From Nicotiana tabacum (taxonomy: Eukaryota > Streptophyta > Magnoliopsida > Solanales > Solanaceae): a stretch of 64,000 bases of DNA. Location: the NCBI RefSeq assembly GCF_000715075.1, contig NC_134080.1, forward strand, positions 38,916,758 through 38,980,757. The letters are read 5' to 3'. A program made the position numbers and the translations under genes. The notes beneath the pieces are model-generated. The model saw only the letters and a list, made by a program, of their open reading frames with translations, was not told where the DNA came from and ran no database searches. Positions 31,798 through 42,604 of the stretch are shown here, piece by piece; positions within the stretch are counted from its first letter, which is position 1; each line of letters starts with the position of its first letter.

Positions 31798-32519
31798 ACC
31801 CTCATCGGGTCTAACCCCACCTTTTTGCTAAAACAGCCAAAGTCAAATAAATAGTAATAATAAAAAAAACATGTCAAATTGTAATTCTGTCATAAAGAAG
31901 TCGGGTGACGCTGTTTTGTCAAAACATAGCCGAATGTTCCCGAAAGGGACGCCGGAAGGCTGACTTTGCATAAACAGCCACCTTTTGGGTCATGTTTAGG
32001 ATTTTTGGTCCAGTTGACCCACACAGCCTTAAAAAATCTTCGTCCCCGAGGCGCTGAAGGGTCGTGTTTGCAACACTAAGTTTTATTGTAATTTGAAAAA
32101 AAGAGTCAACGGTCAGGTGAATACCGTTTGGGTTTTTAATCAAAATAAGCCGAACCAGCTTCGGCAGTGTCTTAAACCGTTCTTGCCGAAATAGCCTTAG
32201 AGTATCTTTCAATTGTCGAAAGGCTATTTTCGTAAAAGAATGAACGAGTTTGTAAAGTGTCATGAAATAATCCTCCCGGCCTCAAACTCATGTGAAATTT
32301 GGAAGGGGCAACATTGGGAAAAATAACCGGTTGGTTGCATTTGTCAAACGGGAAAAGGAACTGGCTGTTTGTTTTTGAGTTTGTAAATATTTTGACTGGA
32401 ATATGTGGGTTGTTTGATTTTTGAGTTAGTTGGATCTTTCAAACCCTTAAAACCCAATTTGTTTTATTATGAAAACTGATAAAGAAAATGTTCCATTGCT
32501 TTTACCTTTCATTTGGCAC

Positions 32520-32564
32520 GAACTACGCTCGGTCTGATTCATGCGGGGTCATGATACGTAGGCA
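32520..32564 (+). repeat. Two-stem hairpin motif, copy 2
   Basis: Outer stem CTACG/CGTAG is perfect. Inner stem TCATG/CATGA is perfect with loop CGGGGT. It lies about 190 bp before the gag start codon. Confidence 0.65.
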
Positions 32565-32757
32565 ATCTCCATAAGATTCGACCACGAAAAAAATGGAAAA
32601 AGAAAAGGAAAATGGAAAAAAAAGGAAGAAAATGAAAAAAATATATTGATAATAATAAGGACCGACTGAGTCCATTCTAACATGTTCTGCTTTGAATTGT
32701 GAAGAAAGTTGAGGTGGTCGGTTTGTGGTAAGCAGCCAACACAAGGTCCCAGGAAAA

Positions 32758-34338
32758 ATGACAACTGACGTCGAAGCTGTTACAAGTGCTCCAGAGACTC
32801 AGGGTCAGAGGGTTCAACAAGAGTCTACTATGGTTGAGGAAAATAGAATATTGAAACAGCAAATGACCGAAATGTGTCAAGCATGGGCCAGTGGTCAAGG
32901 ACAGCCTCGTCATGAGTCACAATTCGCAACACAACAAGAGCAGTACCACTCTCCTGAGTACCACTCGTACTCGTTTGATCTTCCTGCAAAGATTGAGAAG
33001 CCTGCCCGAAAGATGGTACATGAAGAAATGACCCAAAGAGTGAAAAGCTTAGAACAATGGTTGAAAAACATGCAAGGGTTGGCAGGTCAAAAGAGTGTTG
33101 CCTTCAAAGATCTATGTATGTTCCCCGATGTCCACTTGCCTCCTGGTTTCAAGACTCCCAAATTTGAAAAGTACGATGGACATGGAGATCTCATAGCCCA
33201 CCTGAAAAGGTATTGCAATCAATTGAGAGGTGCGGGAAGAAATGAAGAATTGTTGATGGCTTATTTTATGGAAAGCCTTACGGGAGTAGCCTCCGAATGG
33301 TTTATGGATCAAGACATGTCTCGCTGGTATGTCTGGGATGACATGGCACATGCCTTTGTCAGACAGTTCCAATACAGCATCGACATTGCCCCAGACCGCA
33401 TTTCCCTTTCAGACCTGAAGAAGAAACCAAGTGAAAGTTTCAAGGAATATGCCATCAAATGGAGAGAGCAAGCAGCTCGAGTTAAGCCACCCATGGATGA
33501 CCACGAGCTAATTATTGTCTTCCTTCAAGCGCAAGAGCCATATTACTTTCAAAACATGGTGTCCGCAGTTGGCAAAACCTTCTCGGAAGCAATCAAAATT
33601 GGAGAAATGGTAGAGGATGGTCTTAAGATAGGCAAAATTATAAGTCAAGCAGTTTTTAAAGCCGCAACTCAGGCTGTCCGGGTTGAGTCTGATAATTTTA
33701 GCGACACAAATGAGAAAATTGAAGAAATCATGATGACATCAGGGTCGAGAAGAGGTCACAGGAGAACATCTCGAAGGTATGAGCAGCCTCCTCAGGTTTT
33801 CTATGGCTCCCCTGAGCAGTATTATCCACCTCAGGACCCTCAATACTCTTTCACTCCACCTCAGTATGTTTTCCAGCCACCAAAACACCCCAGGAGGCGA
33901 GCACGAGCATCACAAAATCTCCAGAAGTCTCCACAAAATTTTCAGGTGCCCTATAACCCACATCCAAGCCAGTGGTATAAAGGGGAACAAAGGTTGAAAG
34001 ATAATTTTACACCAATAGGAGAGTCCTATGAAAGCTTATTTGAGAAGTTAAAGAATCATGACATGATTGCACCTATTCCTCCAAATCGTGTGGACCCACG
34101 TGCAAGAAGCTTTGACCCTTCTAAAAGGTGTGAATACCATTCCAATGCCCAGGGGCACAATGTTGAAAGTTGTCGGGATTTGAAAAGAGAAATAGAAAGA
34201 ATGATCCAAGAAGGGCGGATTGTGATCAATAACAGTGACATGGAGCACTCGAACCCTATCGAGAACTTGTTGACAGAGGTTGATGATGTTGAAGCTGATA
34301 ATGGTCTTGGCAATGTTGATGCAAAGCTCAGTGGCTAA
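32758..34338 (+). CDS. Gag polyprotein of element B (Ty3/gypsy)
   Basis: A 526-aa uninterrupted frame from the ATG giving MTTDVEAVTSAPETQ. The N-terminus has a short coiled-coil-like segment (VEENRILKQQMTEM). A retrotransposon gag core runs from about residue 130 to 300: HLKRYCNQLRG, then MESLTGVASEWF, FVRQFQYSIDIAPDR and LKKKPSESFKEYAIKWR. A Pro/Tyr/Gln-rich stretch follows, then a zinc-knuckle-like CEYHSNAQGHNVESC near the end. Gag forms the virus-like particle and packages the element's RNA. The frame stops without running into protease. That it stays open in a young insertion suggests gag is used even though pol is absent. Confidence 0.88.
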   Translation: MTTDVEAVTSAPETQGQRVQQESTMVEENRILKQQMTEMCQAWASGQGQPRHESQFATQQEQYHSPEYHSYSFDLPAKIEKPARKMVHEEMTQRVKSLEQWLKNMQGLAGQKSVAFKDLCMFPDVHLPPGFKTPKFEKYDGHGDLIAHLKRYCNQLRGAGRNEELLMAYFMESLTGVASEWFMDQDMSRWYVWDDMAHAFVRQFQYSIDIAPDRISLSDLKKKPSESFKEYAIKWREQAARVKPPMDDHELIIVFLQAQEPYYFQNMVSAVGKTFSEAIKIGEMVEDGLKIGKIISQAVFKAATQAVRVESDNFSDTNEKIEEIMMTSGSRRGHRRTSRRYEQPPQVFYGSPEQYYPPQDPQYSFTPPQYVFQPPKHPRRRARASQNLQKSPQNFQVPYNPHPSQWYKGEQRLKDNFTPIGESYESLFEKLKNHDMIAPIPPNRVDPRARSFDPSKRCEYHSNAQGHNVESCRDLKREIERMIQEGRIVINNSDMEHSNPIENLLTEVDDVEADNGLGNVDAKLSG

Positions 34339-36940
34339 GATGCCAGTTTTTGATAAAGTGGGAGGTCGCTCCATTCCTTGGTTAGCAAGAGAGAAGCTGT
34401 TGGTGGCTTATTTTGTTGTCATTTCTGTTGTCCGGATTATTCTTAGGGTTGTAATCCGAATACTTTCTTGTGTCAAACCTTCCTATCTTTCCATTTTGTC
34501 ATATCAGTTTGTTTAAGTTTTTATCGAGTCTGTGTTAGGATTTTATTCTGGTTGTTTTGTTTGTTTTATTATACAAACCATTTCGCCGGTAGTCTAATAC
34601 AAAGCCGGTCTTTTGTTATTTCCAGTCATCTTTTTGTTTAGTCCTTTTATCATTTTTGTTCAATGCCGATTCTAGGGACATGACATGCGCACCCAGTTTG
34701 GACCTAACCTTAAAAGTTAATCATAAAACCCTGGGAAGGTGATCAAAGCATTTAAAGGAAATAAGAACGGTTTGAGATTATTTAGATCCCGAGTCATGTG
34801 GAACTAGGGCAAGTAAAATACAAATAAAACCGTTAAAAGCAAGATTCGCCAAATTGGCATGAGGGTCGTTCAAGATAATGAGAGTGTCGCCCAACGGTGC
34901 TTTAGAAATGACAAAGGAAAATAAAAGGTTTAACATAATTGTCAAGACCAGCACCATCGGAAGAGACTATAAATCTATGTTCAATTGTGTTGTTTGCACT
35001 TGGCATGTTTTGAAGACTGGAATGACGAAGGCATTTTGTTCTGCTACCTAAACACTTTATCCTTCGTTAACCCCTTTTGAGCCTTATTGTTTTTTCTTTC
35101 GTACCCCTCTTTCGGAATCATTAGAAACGACTAGAAAACGCAAACATGACAGGTAAACAAAAAGAAAAAAAAGAAAGAAAAGAAAGAAAAGAAAAAAAAA
35201 AAGAAAACAACAAAACGAAAGAAAAAAAAAGAGAAAAAGAAAAGCGAAAACAAAAGAAAATCAGAATGAAAAAGAGGAATTGGGAACTACGTTTGACCTG
35301 ATTCCTCAAAGAGGATACGTAGGCGCTTCACGGCTCGGTCATAGTTTTGAAAAATGAAAAAAAAAAATCAATTAAAATATCCCCAAGCAAGAAACTGGGG
35401 CAAAAGTTGTGTTTGTTGTAAATAAATCTAATTCCGAAGGTTGTAACTAATAACCCAAAATTAATGTATTTTTGAGCCTTTTATACCATTTCTTTCTAGC
35501 CTATCCAAAACCCACATTACGGTCCAAAGAAAGACCTTCTGATCAATTTTAAAAAAAATGCCAAGTCAGACAAATGAAGAGTCTTACCGGCGAACATAAC
35601 ATTCTGTTCCACATCAGAAAGGACTCTAATCTCCAACAGAAAGAGTCATACCGGCAACACTCCAAATCCCCCAGCTGGAGAGAGATATAAAACGAGAGAG
35701 TCTTATTGGTGAAAACCTTCACAGGCACCATAAGGCGATGAAAGCTGAGAAAAGAACAAAAAATGAGAGAGACTTGATAGTGAAAACCCTTCGGGCACTA
35801 CAAGTCGAATAATATTGAGAATCAGATGGGGAATCGCCAATTGAAGATCTTGAAAGATGATTGACGGTAGAGGATAGGCCACATACGCATGTCATGGCCA
35901 TTAAAGTCGGTAACTGCGTTTGATAGATTTTTATTTATAGTTTCTTTTGTAAAAGAGTCATCGTTTCCTTTGTCTTTTATTTTGTTTCTTTTATCTTTCT
36001 CTTTTCATAGAAAAATTCCCCAATAGAGTCTGTCTGGTCAGAACAAGTATGAAATGACTTCAAAATATGCCATCAGCTTTCCAAGATGAGATCTGACTAG
36101 TACATCCAAATGGTATAATCAGCGAGGAACAAGCGCGAGGCCAGTGTCAAAAAAGATATCCCCAGCAAAAGGGAATTGACAAAAGGATTGACGAGCGTCA
36201 AGAGGGATATCCTTGCCAAAACCAAGGTTATAAACCTCAAAGACAAGGCCCGTGAACAAAGCAAGGAGAGCAGTGAGCATGATTTGGCGAAATCCATACT
36301 AGACTAAAAGGTCGGGGAAATGCCAGTTTCCAAGCTATGCCACAAAAGAAGAGGGAGTAGGAAGGGATTATCCCCAGCACATAATATCATCCCCAACAAG
36401 TTGTTGAACGCAGAGCAAAGAAGGAGAAAGGGAAAGCCATCCCAGTAGGAGTATCACAACCAACCACCATGTTTTAAACTAACAAAATTTTGTTTGATTT
36501 GAAGCAGGTAACGGAAATGGCATTGATGCCTGAACTGCATGCCACAAGGGATATTATCAAACTGGGGCAGAAAATTTTCCTTCCATTTAGAAAATTTTCT
36601 GGAAGTCAGGTACCCCCAGCTGATAACATTTTACCCCCCAACAGGTAAGTAAATAATTCCCCAACAGTGTTATCCCTAGCAGTTGCGAGGAGTCCAACAC
36701 AAGGTTGGAAAGTCGGTATCCTCAGCGGTTCCTTTCGGGGAAAGGCAAAACGACTCTCAAGGGAGGTAGTCTTCGAAGGAAGAAGCTATGCAAAAACAAA
36801 ACAAAAAAAAGAATAAAAAAAAGAATAAAAAAAAGAAGAATAAAAAGACAATAATGAAAAAAAAAGGAAAGCCATCCCCATCAAAATAATCCCCAACAGT
36901 TTCGAGGGAAGACAACACATGTAAGTAAATAATGCAGGAA
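34339..36940 (+). other. Post-gag non-coding region of element B
   Basis: About 2.6 kb where protease-RT-integrase would be expected. No pol motif (FADD/YVDD, DDE, RNase H) is visible in any frame. It contains A-rich low-complexity blocks (35150-35280, 36785-36870), degenerate repeats of an 'agagtctta-ccgg' phrase at 35,575-35,800, and hairpin motif copy 3. Confidence 0.65.
35284..35324 (+). repeat. Two-stem hairpin motif, copy 3
   Basis: Outer stem CTACG/CGTAG is perfect. Inner stem TCCTC/GAGGA closes an AAA loop. Confidence 0.65.
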
Positions 36941-36954
36941 GAAGGAATTGGTTC

Positions 36955-37412
36955 ACGCATAGGAGACACACTTCCTAAGTGAAGATTTCATTAATAGGAG
37001 ACGCACTTCCTAGTTTGAAATCATTAAAGTTTCACCCATAGGAGATGCATTTCCTCCTAAGTAAAGTTTCACCCATAGGAGATGCATTTCCTCCTAAGTT
37101 TAGTTTTACCCATAGGAGATGCATTTCCTCCTAAGTTTAGTTTTACCCATAGGAGATGCATTTCCTCCTAAGTATAGTCTTACTCATAGGAGATGCATTC
37201 CCTCCTAAGTTTGTTTTAGTTTCACCCATAGGAGATGCATTTCCTCCTAAGTTTATGTTTTACCCATAGGAGATGCATTTCCTCCTAAGTTGGTTTTAGT
37301 TTCACCCATAGGAGATGCATTTCCTCCTAAGTTTGTTTTACACATAGGAGACGCATTTCCTCTTAAGTTTATTTTACCCATAGGAGATGCATTTCCTCCT
37401 AAGTTAAAGTAA
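36955..37412 (+). repeat. Tandem array of about 12 hairpin units (about 33-46 bp)
   Basis: Each unit centres on CCCATAGGAGATGCATTTCC followed by TCCTAAG. TAGGAG and CTCCTA within a unit are reverse complements around a 9-base loop. I count twelve TAGGAG cores; the first two units are more diverged. Linkers of varying length (GTTTAGTTTTA and similar) give uneven spacing. Confidence 0.9.
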
Positions 37413-37422
37413 GAAAAAAAAA

Positions 37423-37990
37423 GACCTAGTCCGATGAACCTTCTCCTAGGATCAAAATCTTAGTCTGACGAATTTTTCTCCTAAGATAGAGACCTAGTCT
37501 GATGAACCTTCTCCTAGGATCCAAATCTTAGTCTGATGAATCTTTCTCCTAAGATACCAAAAAAAGACCTAGTCTGATGAACCTTCTCCTAGGATCAAAA
37601 TCTTAGTCTGACGAATTTTTCTCCTAAGATAGGGACCTAGTCTGATGAACCTTCTCCTAGGATCCAAATCTTAGTCTGATGAATCTTTCTCCTAAGATAC
37701 CAAAAAAAAAGACCTAGTCTGATGAACCTTCTCCTAGGATCAAAATCTTAGTCTGACGAATTTTTCTCCTAAGATAGAGACCTAGTCTGATGAACCTTCT
37801 CCTAGGATCCAAATCTTAGTCTGATGAATCTTTCTCCTAAGATACCAAAAAAAGACCTAGTCTGATGAACCTTCTTCCTAGGATCAAAATCTTAGTCTGA
37901 CGAATTTTTCTCCTAAGATAGAGACCTAGTCTGATGAACCTTCTCCTAGGATCCAAATCTTAGTCTGATGAATCTTTCTCCTAAGATACC
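37423..37990 (+). repeat. Higher-order tandem array: four units of about 143 bp
   Basis: Unit starts are 37423, 37566, 37711 and 37853. Each holds four sub-repeats of about 30-36 bp that alternate between a CCTAG...CTAGG type (GACCTAGTCTGATGAACC) and a CTTAG...CTAAG type (ATCTTAGTCTGACGAA). All sub-repeats are hairpin-forming; the two types differ by a matched change in both arms. Units are separated by an A-run. Confidence 0.92.
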
Positions 37991-38106
37991 AAATAAAAAA
38001 AACAACGTTTGAATTTGAAAAAAAAACAACGATTGAAAAAAGAAAAGAAAAAAGAGAGTCACTTTTAGTTGTCTTAAGATTATCAATGTTTAGTTTTCCT
38101 AAAGTC

Positions 38107-38372
38107 AGGTGCCCACCTGCATAACGAGAGGAATACGTTTCAGTCTTTAAATTTCTTACCAGGTGCCCACCTGCATAACGAGAGGAATACGTTTCAGTCT
38201 TTAAATTTCTTACCAGGCGCCCACCTGCATAACGAGAGGAATACGTTTCAGTCTTTAAATTTCTTACCAGGCGCCCACCTGTATAACGAGAGGAATACTT
38301 TTCAGTCCTTACATTTCTTACCAGGCGTCCACCTGTATAACAAGAGGAATACTTTTAGTCTTATACTGCAGA
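38107..38372 (+). repeat. Tandem array of five 54-bp units
   Basis: Units begin at 38107, 38161, 38215, 38269 and 38323 with AGGYGCCCACCTG, followed by ATAACGAGAGGAATAC. Spacing is exactly 54 bp; the last copies are more diverged. Confidence 0.92.
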
Positions 38373-38894
38373 TTTTGGAAATCAGTAACCCCACCGGAAG
38401 GTAGAAGGTTACAACAGGAATCCCCAGCAGGAAACAATAAAAATCCCTAGCACCGGGAAGCAGAAGGCTACAGCTAAAATCCCCAGCGTTCAACCAAGTT
38501 ATAAATAGCAGAAGCTCACCTCAAGAATGCGAGTCAACATTCTGAGATGGTCAACAAAAGCTGGACACAACAAAAAGAAAAAAAAACAAGAAAAGAAAAA
38601 AAGAGAGAAAAATACGGAAGTGGAGAACAAATGTGGTCTGCTCAAGAACTAGCGCCTACAACTAGCAAGTATTAAGGTTCAAATCCAAAGTCTGTATGAA
38701 GCACCATTCAAGACTCAAGACCAAGTTTCAGAAGACTTAAAGATAGGAATCCTTGTAAGTAGTAGCTGATAGGCTTAGTTAGTCTTTTTCAGTTTTCATT
38801 TTTGTTGTACTGACAGGACCGCGGACCGGAACCTCAACGGAACGGCACCTCGATCGGCTCTTCACCTCGGTACAATCTACCATCTCTCATTACC

Positions 38895-38940
38895 GAACTA
38901 CACGTGGCCTGATTCTTGTATAACCAAGGATATGTAGGCA
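38895..38940 (+). repeat. Two-stem hairpin motif, copy 4
   Basis: Outer stem is CTACA/TGTAG, a paired change from the CTACG/CGTAG of copies 2 and 3. Inner stem is TCTTG/CAAGG with one U-G pair. It lies about 135 bp before the 3' LTR. Confidence 0.65.
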
Positions 38941-39074
38941 GCTCAGATACCAGGGCTCGGTCACATCCCCTTCCTTTCCTCAGTGTAGTCCCTCCAAATA
39001 ATGGTCGGGTCAAAAACATGTCTAGTCGTTCTTTGTCGGAAAACTCTTCGTGTTTCCAGTCAAAGAGGGGCAGC

Positions 39075-41055
39075 TGTAGACACCTGATTTTTGACCCTCA
39101 AGCCAAACGACCATCGGAACCACAGTAGCAGACCCTACTGGACTCCTTCACGTCCAAACACCACCACCCAAACACCACCACCAAACAGACCTTCCAGCAG
39201 CCCCCCACGCTACCAGCTCCCTCCATTGAAACCAGTTCCATACACATCTCGTCGACCACCCCGTCGAGCAGCAGTTGCTGCAGCTGTTTCACATCCTTCC
39301 CCCATCGTCTTCCCCACCTCCAAACACACTTGATACAACCTCAAACCACCAGCAAAAACAGTTCTGAAACCAGCTGAAACGTCACCCAAAAACCAGCCGA
39401 AACGCAACACCAAACCACCCCAAAAATGGTAGTCGTCGCACCATGTTTGCCGATGAACAGAGGTTCATTTTAACTGTGTAAGAACACCCAAGTTCAGTCG
39501 GTTTTTTGAGTTGGGTTCAAGGTTTCCGGCGCCGACGTGGGTCTCGATCGGATCGCTGTTTGTTGCTGTTTCGCTTCATTCGTAACCGAATTTGCGGCTG
39601 TTCTTAGCTTTTATTTGGTCTTGCTAAGTTTGTTTCTTGTTGTTGAGGTATGTAGCTCAGTTTAGACAATGTAATTGTTATAAATGATTAATTGAATATC
39701 ATGATATTATTTAATTTGTTCACTTTGTGTCTGTATGTGTGAGGTTAGTTTACTTGTGTACTTGATGACTTTAAATTACTGCAACTTTGGTTTGGGAAAT
39801 GTTAGCTTGTTAAGTTTTAAATGGATGATGAAAAATGGATTAATGACATAGCAAGTTGAGTTTAGCTATTGTAATATAAGGCTGATGTTATGCTATTGAT
39901 GAGCCGTTCTAGTATGCTCTCTTCGCGAGCTTCATCGAACTGCATTTTTGTATTTGGTTTGCACTTCCTTGCTGTTTCTAATTTCTACAAACACTACTTA
40001 ATGTTGAATTTTAAAGAAGCAACTTCTGCCAGTCATTGAGTCTTTTTCTTATTTTTTTTGTAAGGTCAATGATGGAATGAATTAGCCCTTTAATTCTGGA
40101 TACTCAGACGTTGATTTTGAGGTTATTACATAGTTATTTGCTTAATTGTTCATGGTAGTGCAAATCTCAAATTTTAGGATAACAGAATCATGACATTGTA
40201 GTTTGCTTTAGGAATAATTAATAAATAGTACATTATCGTGATTATGGGTATGGTTCCCGTGGCATAGTTATGATATCTAACTCCCAAATTCGGGTGTGCA
40301 TTTCATGTAGCGTGGCTTGCAATATATTTTAATAACCTTGAATTAACTCTTTAAATAAATAAAGTAAAATGTAGTTACTTTAAGCTTACCCTTTTAAAAT
40401 AAAAATGAGACGAGCCTCGCCAGATAAAAACGCACAGATTGCGGGGCCCTCACCAAAATGTCCGTGTTAATTACTTAGAACTCGGGATAGGCCGCTTAGC
40501 GAATTCCACGGCCTTACCCAAAATAATAATACGCTAATCGCTTTAGGCGCACATTTTAATAAATCTTACCTTCTTTAACTCGGGTGCACATTTATGTGAC
40601 CCAAATCCAAATCTCAACCGAGTCGAGATATGTCAACAACCACGGGTGCATTGATGTAACGTGGTTCGAGATATGTTTTCACGACGTTGCAATTCTCGTA
40701 AAATATAATAATAAAAGCAGTCAAGAGTAAAAATTTGCACATAGGTTTAATTTGTATAAAAATCAGATAATCAAGCCGAATATAACAGTTGAGCGACCGT
40801 GCTAGAACCACGGAACTCGGGAATGCCTAACACTTTCTCCCGGGTTAACAGAATTCCTTATCCAGATTTCTGGTACGCAGACTGTAATATGGAGTCATTC
40901 TTTTCCTCGATTCGGGATTAAAATTGGTGACTTGGGACACCCTAAATCTCCCAAGTGGCGACTCTGAAATAAATAAATAAATCCCGTTTCGATTGTCCTT
41001 TAATTGGAAAAAACTCCTTTGTGCCCTCGCGGGTGCGGAAAAAGGAGGTGTGACA
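39075..41055 (+). repeat. 3' LTR of element B, internally deleted (1,981 bp)
   Basis: Collinear with the 5' LTR except that 1,280 bp are missing after its first about 24 bases. By a rough manual count fewer than 20 differences separate the shared about 1.96 kb, so the LTRs are about 99% identical. Confidence 0.88.
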
Positions 41056-41838
41056 GTCACGACCCAAACCGATGGGTCGTGATGGGCACTCATTACCTTA
41101 CTCAACCGAGTACCAACATAACGTATCTTTTCATGTCATACTATTATAAATAACTGAGCCGGAGAGGCTGCCGAGAAATAGTTAGAATAAAATAGGTAAT
41201 GTCAACTTATACATAAGACATATGGTCTCTAAGACCAAAATGACCACTTGAACATTGAACATAGGCCGACAAGAACATACAATCTTTTACGTACATGACA
41301 TCTGTCTACAAGCCTCTAAGAATACATAATTTTCATAAAGGTCGGGACAGAGTCCCGCCATACCAAACAATACACATCTAACTCATACTAACCAAACAAG
41401 CAACTTCGAAGCAAATGGAGCGCACCAACATCTTCCGCTGAGCTGATAGCCTACTACGAGGGCTCTCGACCTGTCTATCGGGACCTACGGGCATGAAACG
41501 CAGCGTCCCCAGGCAAAAAGAACGTCAGTACAAATAATGTACTAGTATGTAAGGCATATAAATAAGTACATAACAGACATGGAGGAAATATATACTAAAT
41601 GACTTCACCTGTAAGTCTGAATAACTTTGTAAACCATGAAATAATTATAGTATCATGTATATGCGTATGAATGTCATGTCATGCATAGGTGCATGTTTCA
41701 TAACATCATCAGTTTCTGAGGGCATCCCATCATATCATCTTGGCCACTGTGGCAAAATCATCAACGTATACCAGCTGATCAGGTGGTGGTGCGTATATAA
41801 CGTTGTAACCATTTCCCATATCCCATATACATATATTT

Positions 41839-42136
41839 ACATATATACGCGTATATAACGTCATCTGGTCATGGGTCAATGAACATGTATAAATGGGTGA
41901 AATGCATGAAAAATACGTAAAAATCTCAATATTCCATCCAGATAAACTTTTTTTCAACTGCGTATTATTCTGAGACCCATGAACAGAAGATAATAATAAT
42001 TCTCACGGGGAATCACGAATATAGACACCCCTAGTATCTCTATGAATAGAGTAATTTATAGAAATTATGCATTTGCTCGTTTCTTCAGTATAATTTGGAC
42101 CGTGCCAAAAAAAAGAAGGGATGATCTTAACATACC
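41839..42136 (+). repeat. Direct repeat within LTR A, first copy
   Basis: Begins TATATACGCGTATATAACG and runs to CTTAACATACCTGG. The second copy is at 42605-42903 with about 20 differences by eye; about 470 bp of unrelated AT-rich sequence lies between. Confidence 0.85.
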
Positions 42137-42604
42137 TGGTTTTTTAATATGAATACAAGATTTAAACTAAAAGTACTAGATTCGATCGAATCAATATGCA
42201 ACCTTCTAGCTCCGCCATATCTGTAAGTCTAGCCTTTATTGTATAAGTTACAGACATGAATAATTTTAATGGTTTTAGTCCTCAACCTTTTGAAAAATAC
42301 GAGTTCTTAGATCAAGCAGGTATAAAAGTCAGGGTGTAGGAGTAGACAATTAAGAGCAGAGAGATGAACGGAGGGAAGGCACAATAGCAGGTATATCTGA
42401 ATTTATTTACTGTTATTTTCAAAATAGCAAACTTATAGAACCACAATTAATTCCAATACTTTAGTTGTTTTTTCATTAAAAAGGCTGTTATTCCTATTTA
42501 ATTTAGTAGATAAGAGTAAATGCTTCATAATAACATGTGGAGCTTTCTTAGTAAAGGCAGAGTTTACAAAAGTTCCAAAAAGTTTTATCTTAGAGATAAT
42601 CTAT

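Larger units (their letters stand above)
30261..32757 (+). other. Leader of element B, non-coding
   Basis: About 2.5 kb of A-rich sequence with no supported coding region. It contains an AT microsatellite (about 31188-31233) and two copies of the hairpin motif (31753 and 32520). Confidence 0.65.
26977..41055 (+). mobile_element. Tat-like Ty3/gypsy element B with gag but no pol
   Basis: A 14.1-kb element bounded by LTRs that start TGTAGACACCTGATTTTTGA and end GGAGGTGTGACA, with a perfect target duplication GTCAC (26972-26976 and 41056-41060). The internal order is primer-site region (from 30238), long A-rich leader, gag (32758-34338), about 4.7 kb of non-coding sequence with tandem arrays, and a polypurine tract (AAAGAGGGGCAGC, 39062-39074). 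No protease, RT, RNase H or integrase is found in any frame, so mobility would need proteins from another copy. Long LTRs and tandem repeats in the 3' non-coding part fit the Tat/Ogre lineage; lineage is inferred from gag and architecture only. Confidence 0.88.

Noticed and set aside
31919..32263. 114-codon minus-strand frame in the leader of element B
   Set aside because: No family resemblance, antisense to the element, and it overlaps non-coding leader sequence.
37423..37990. CTGATGA and CTGACGA in every sub-repeat, matching the hammerhead ribozyme core CUGANGA and resembling a snoRNA C box
   Set aside because: No stem II, GAAA box or cleavage-site stem is positioned as a hammerhead needs, and there is no regular C/D box pairing. 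The conserved hairpin arms explain the repeat better.
36955..38372. Regular repeats resembling a CRISPR array
   Set aside because: The units are head-to-tail copies without unique spacers, inside a plant retrotransposon. They are ordinary tandem repeats.
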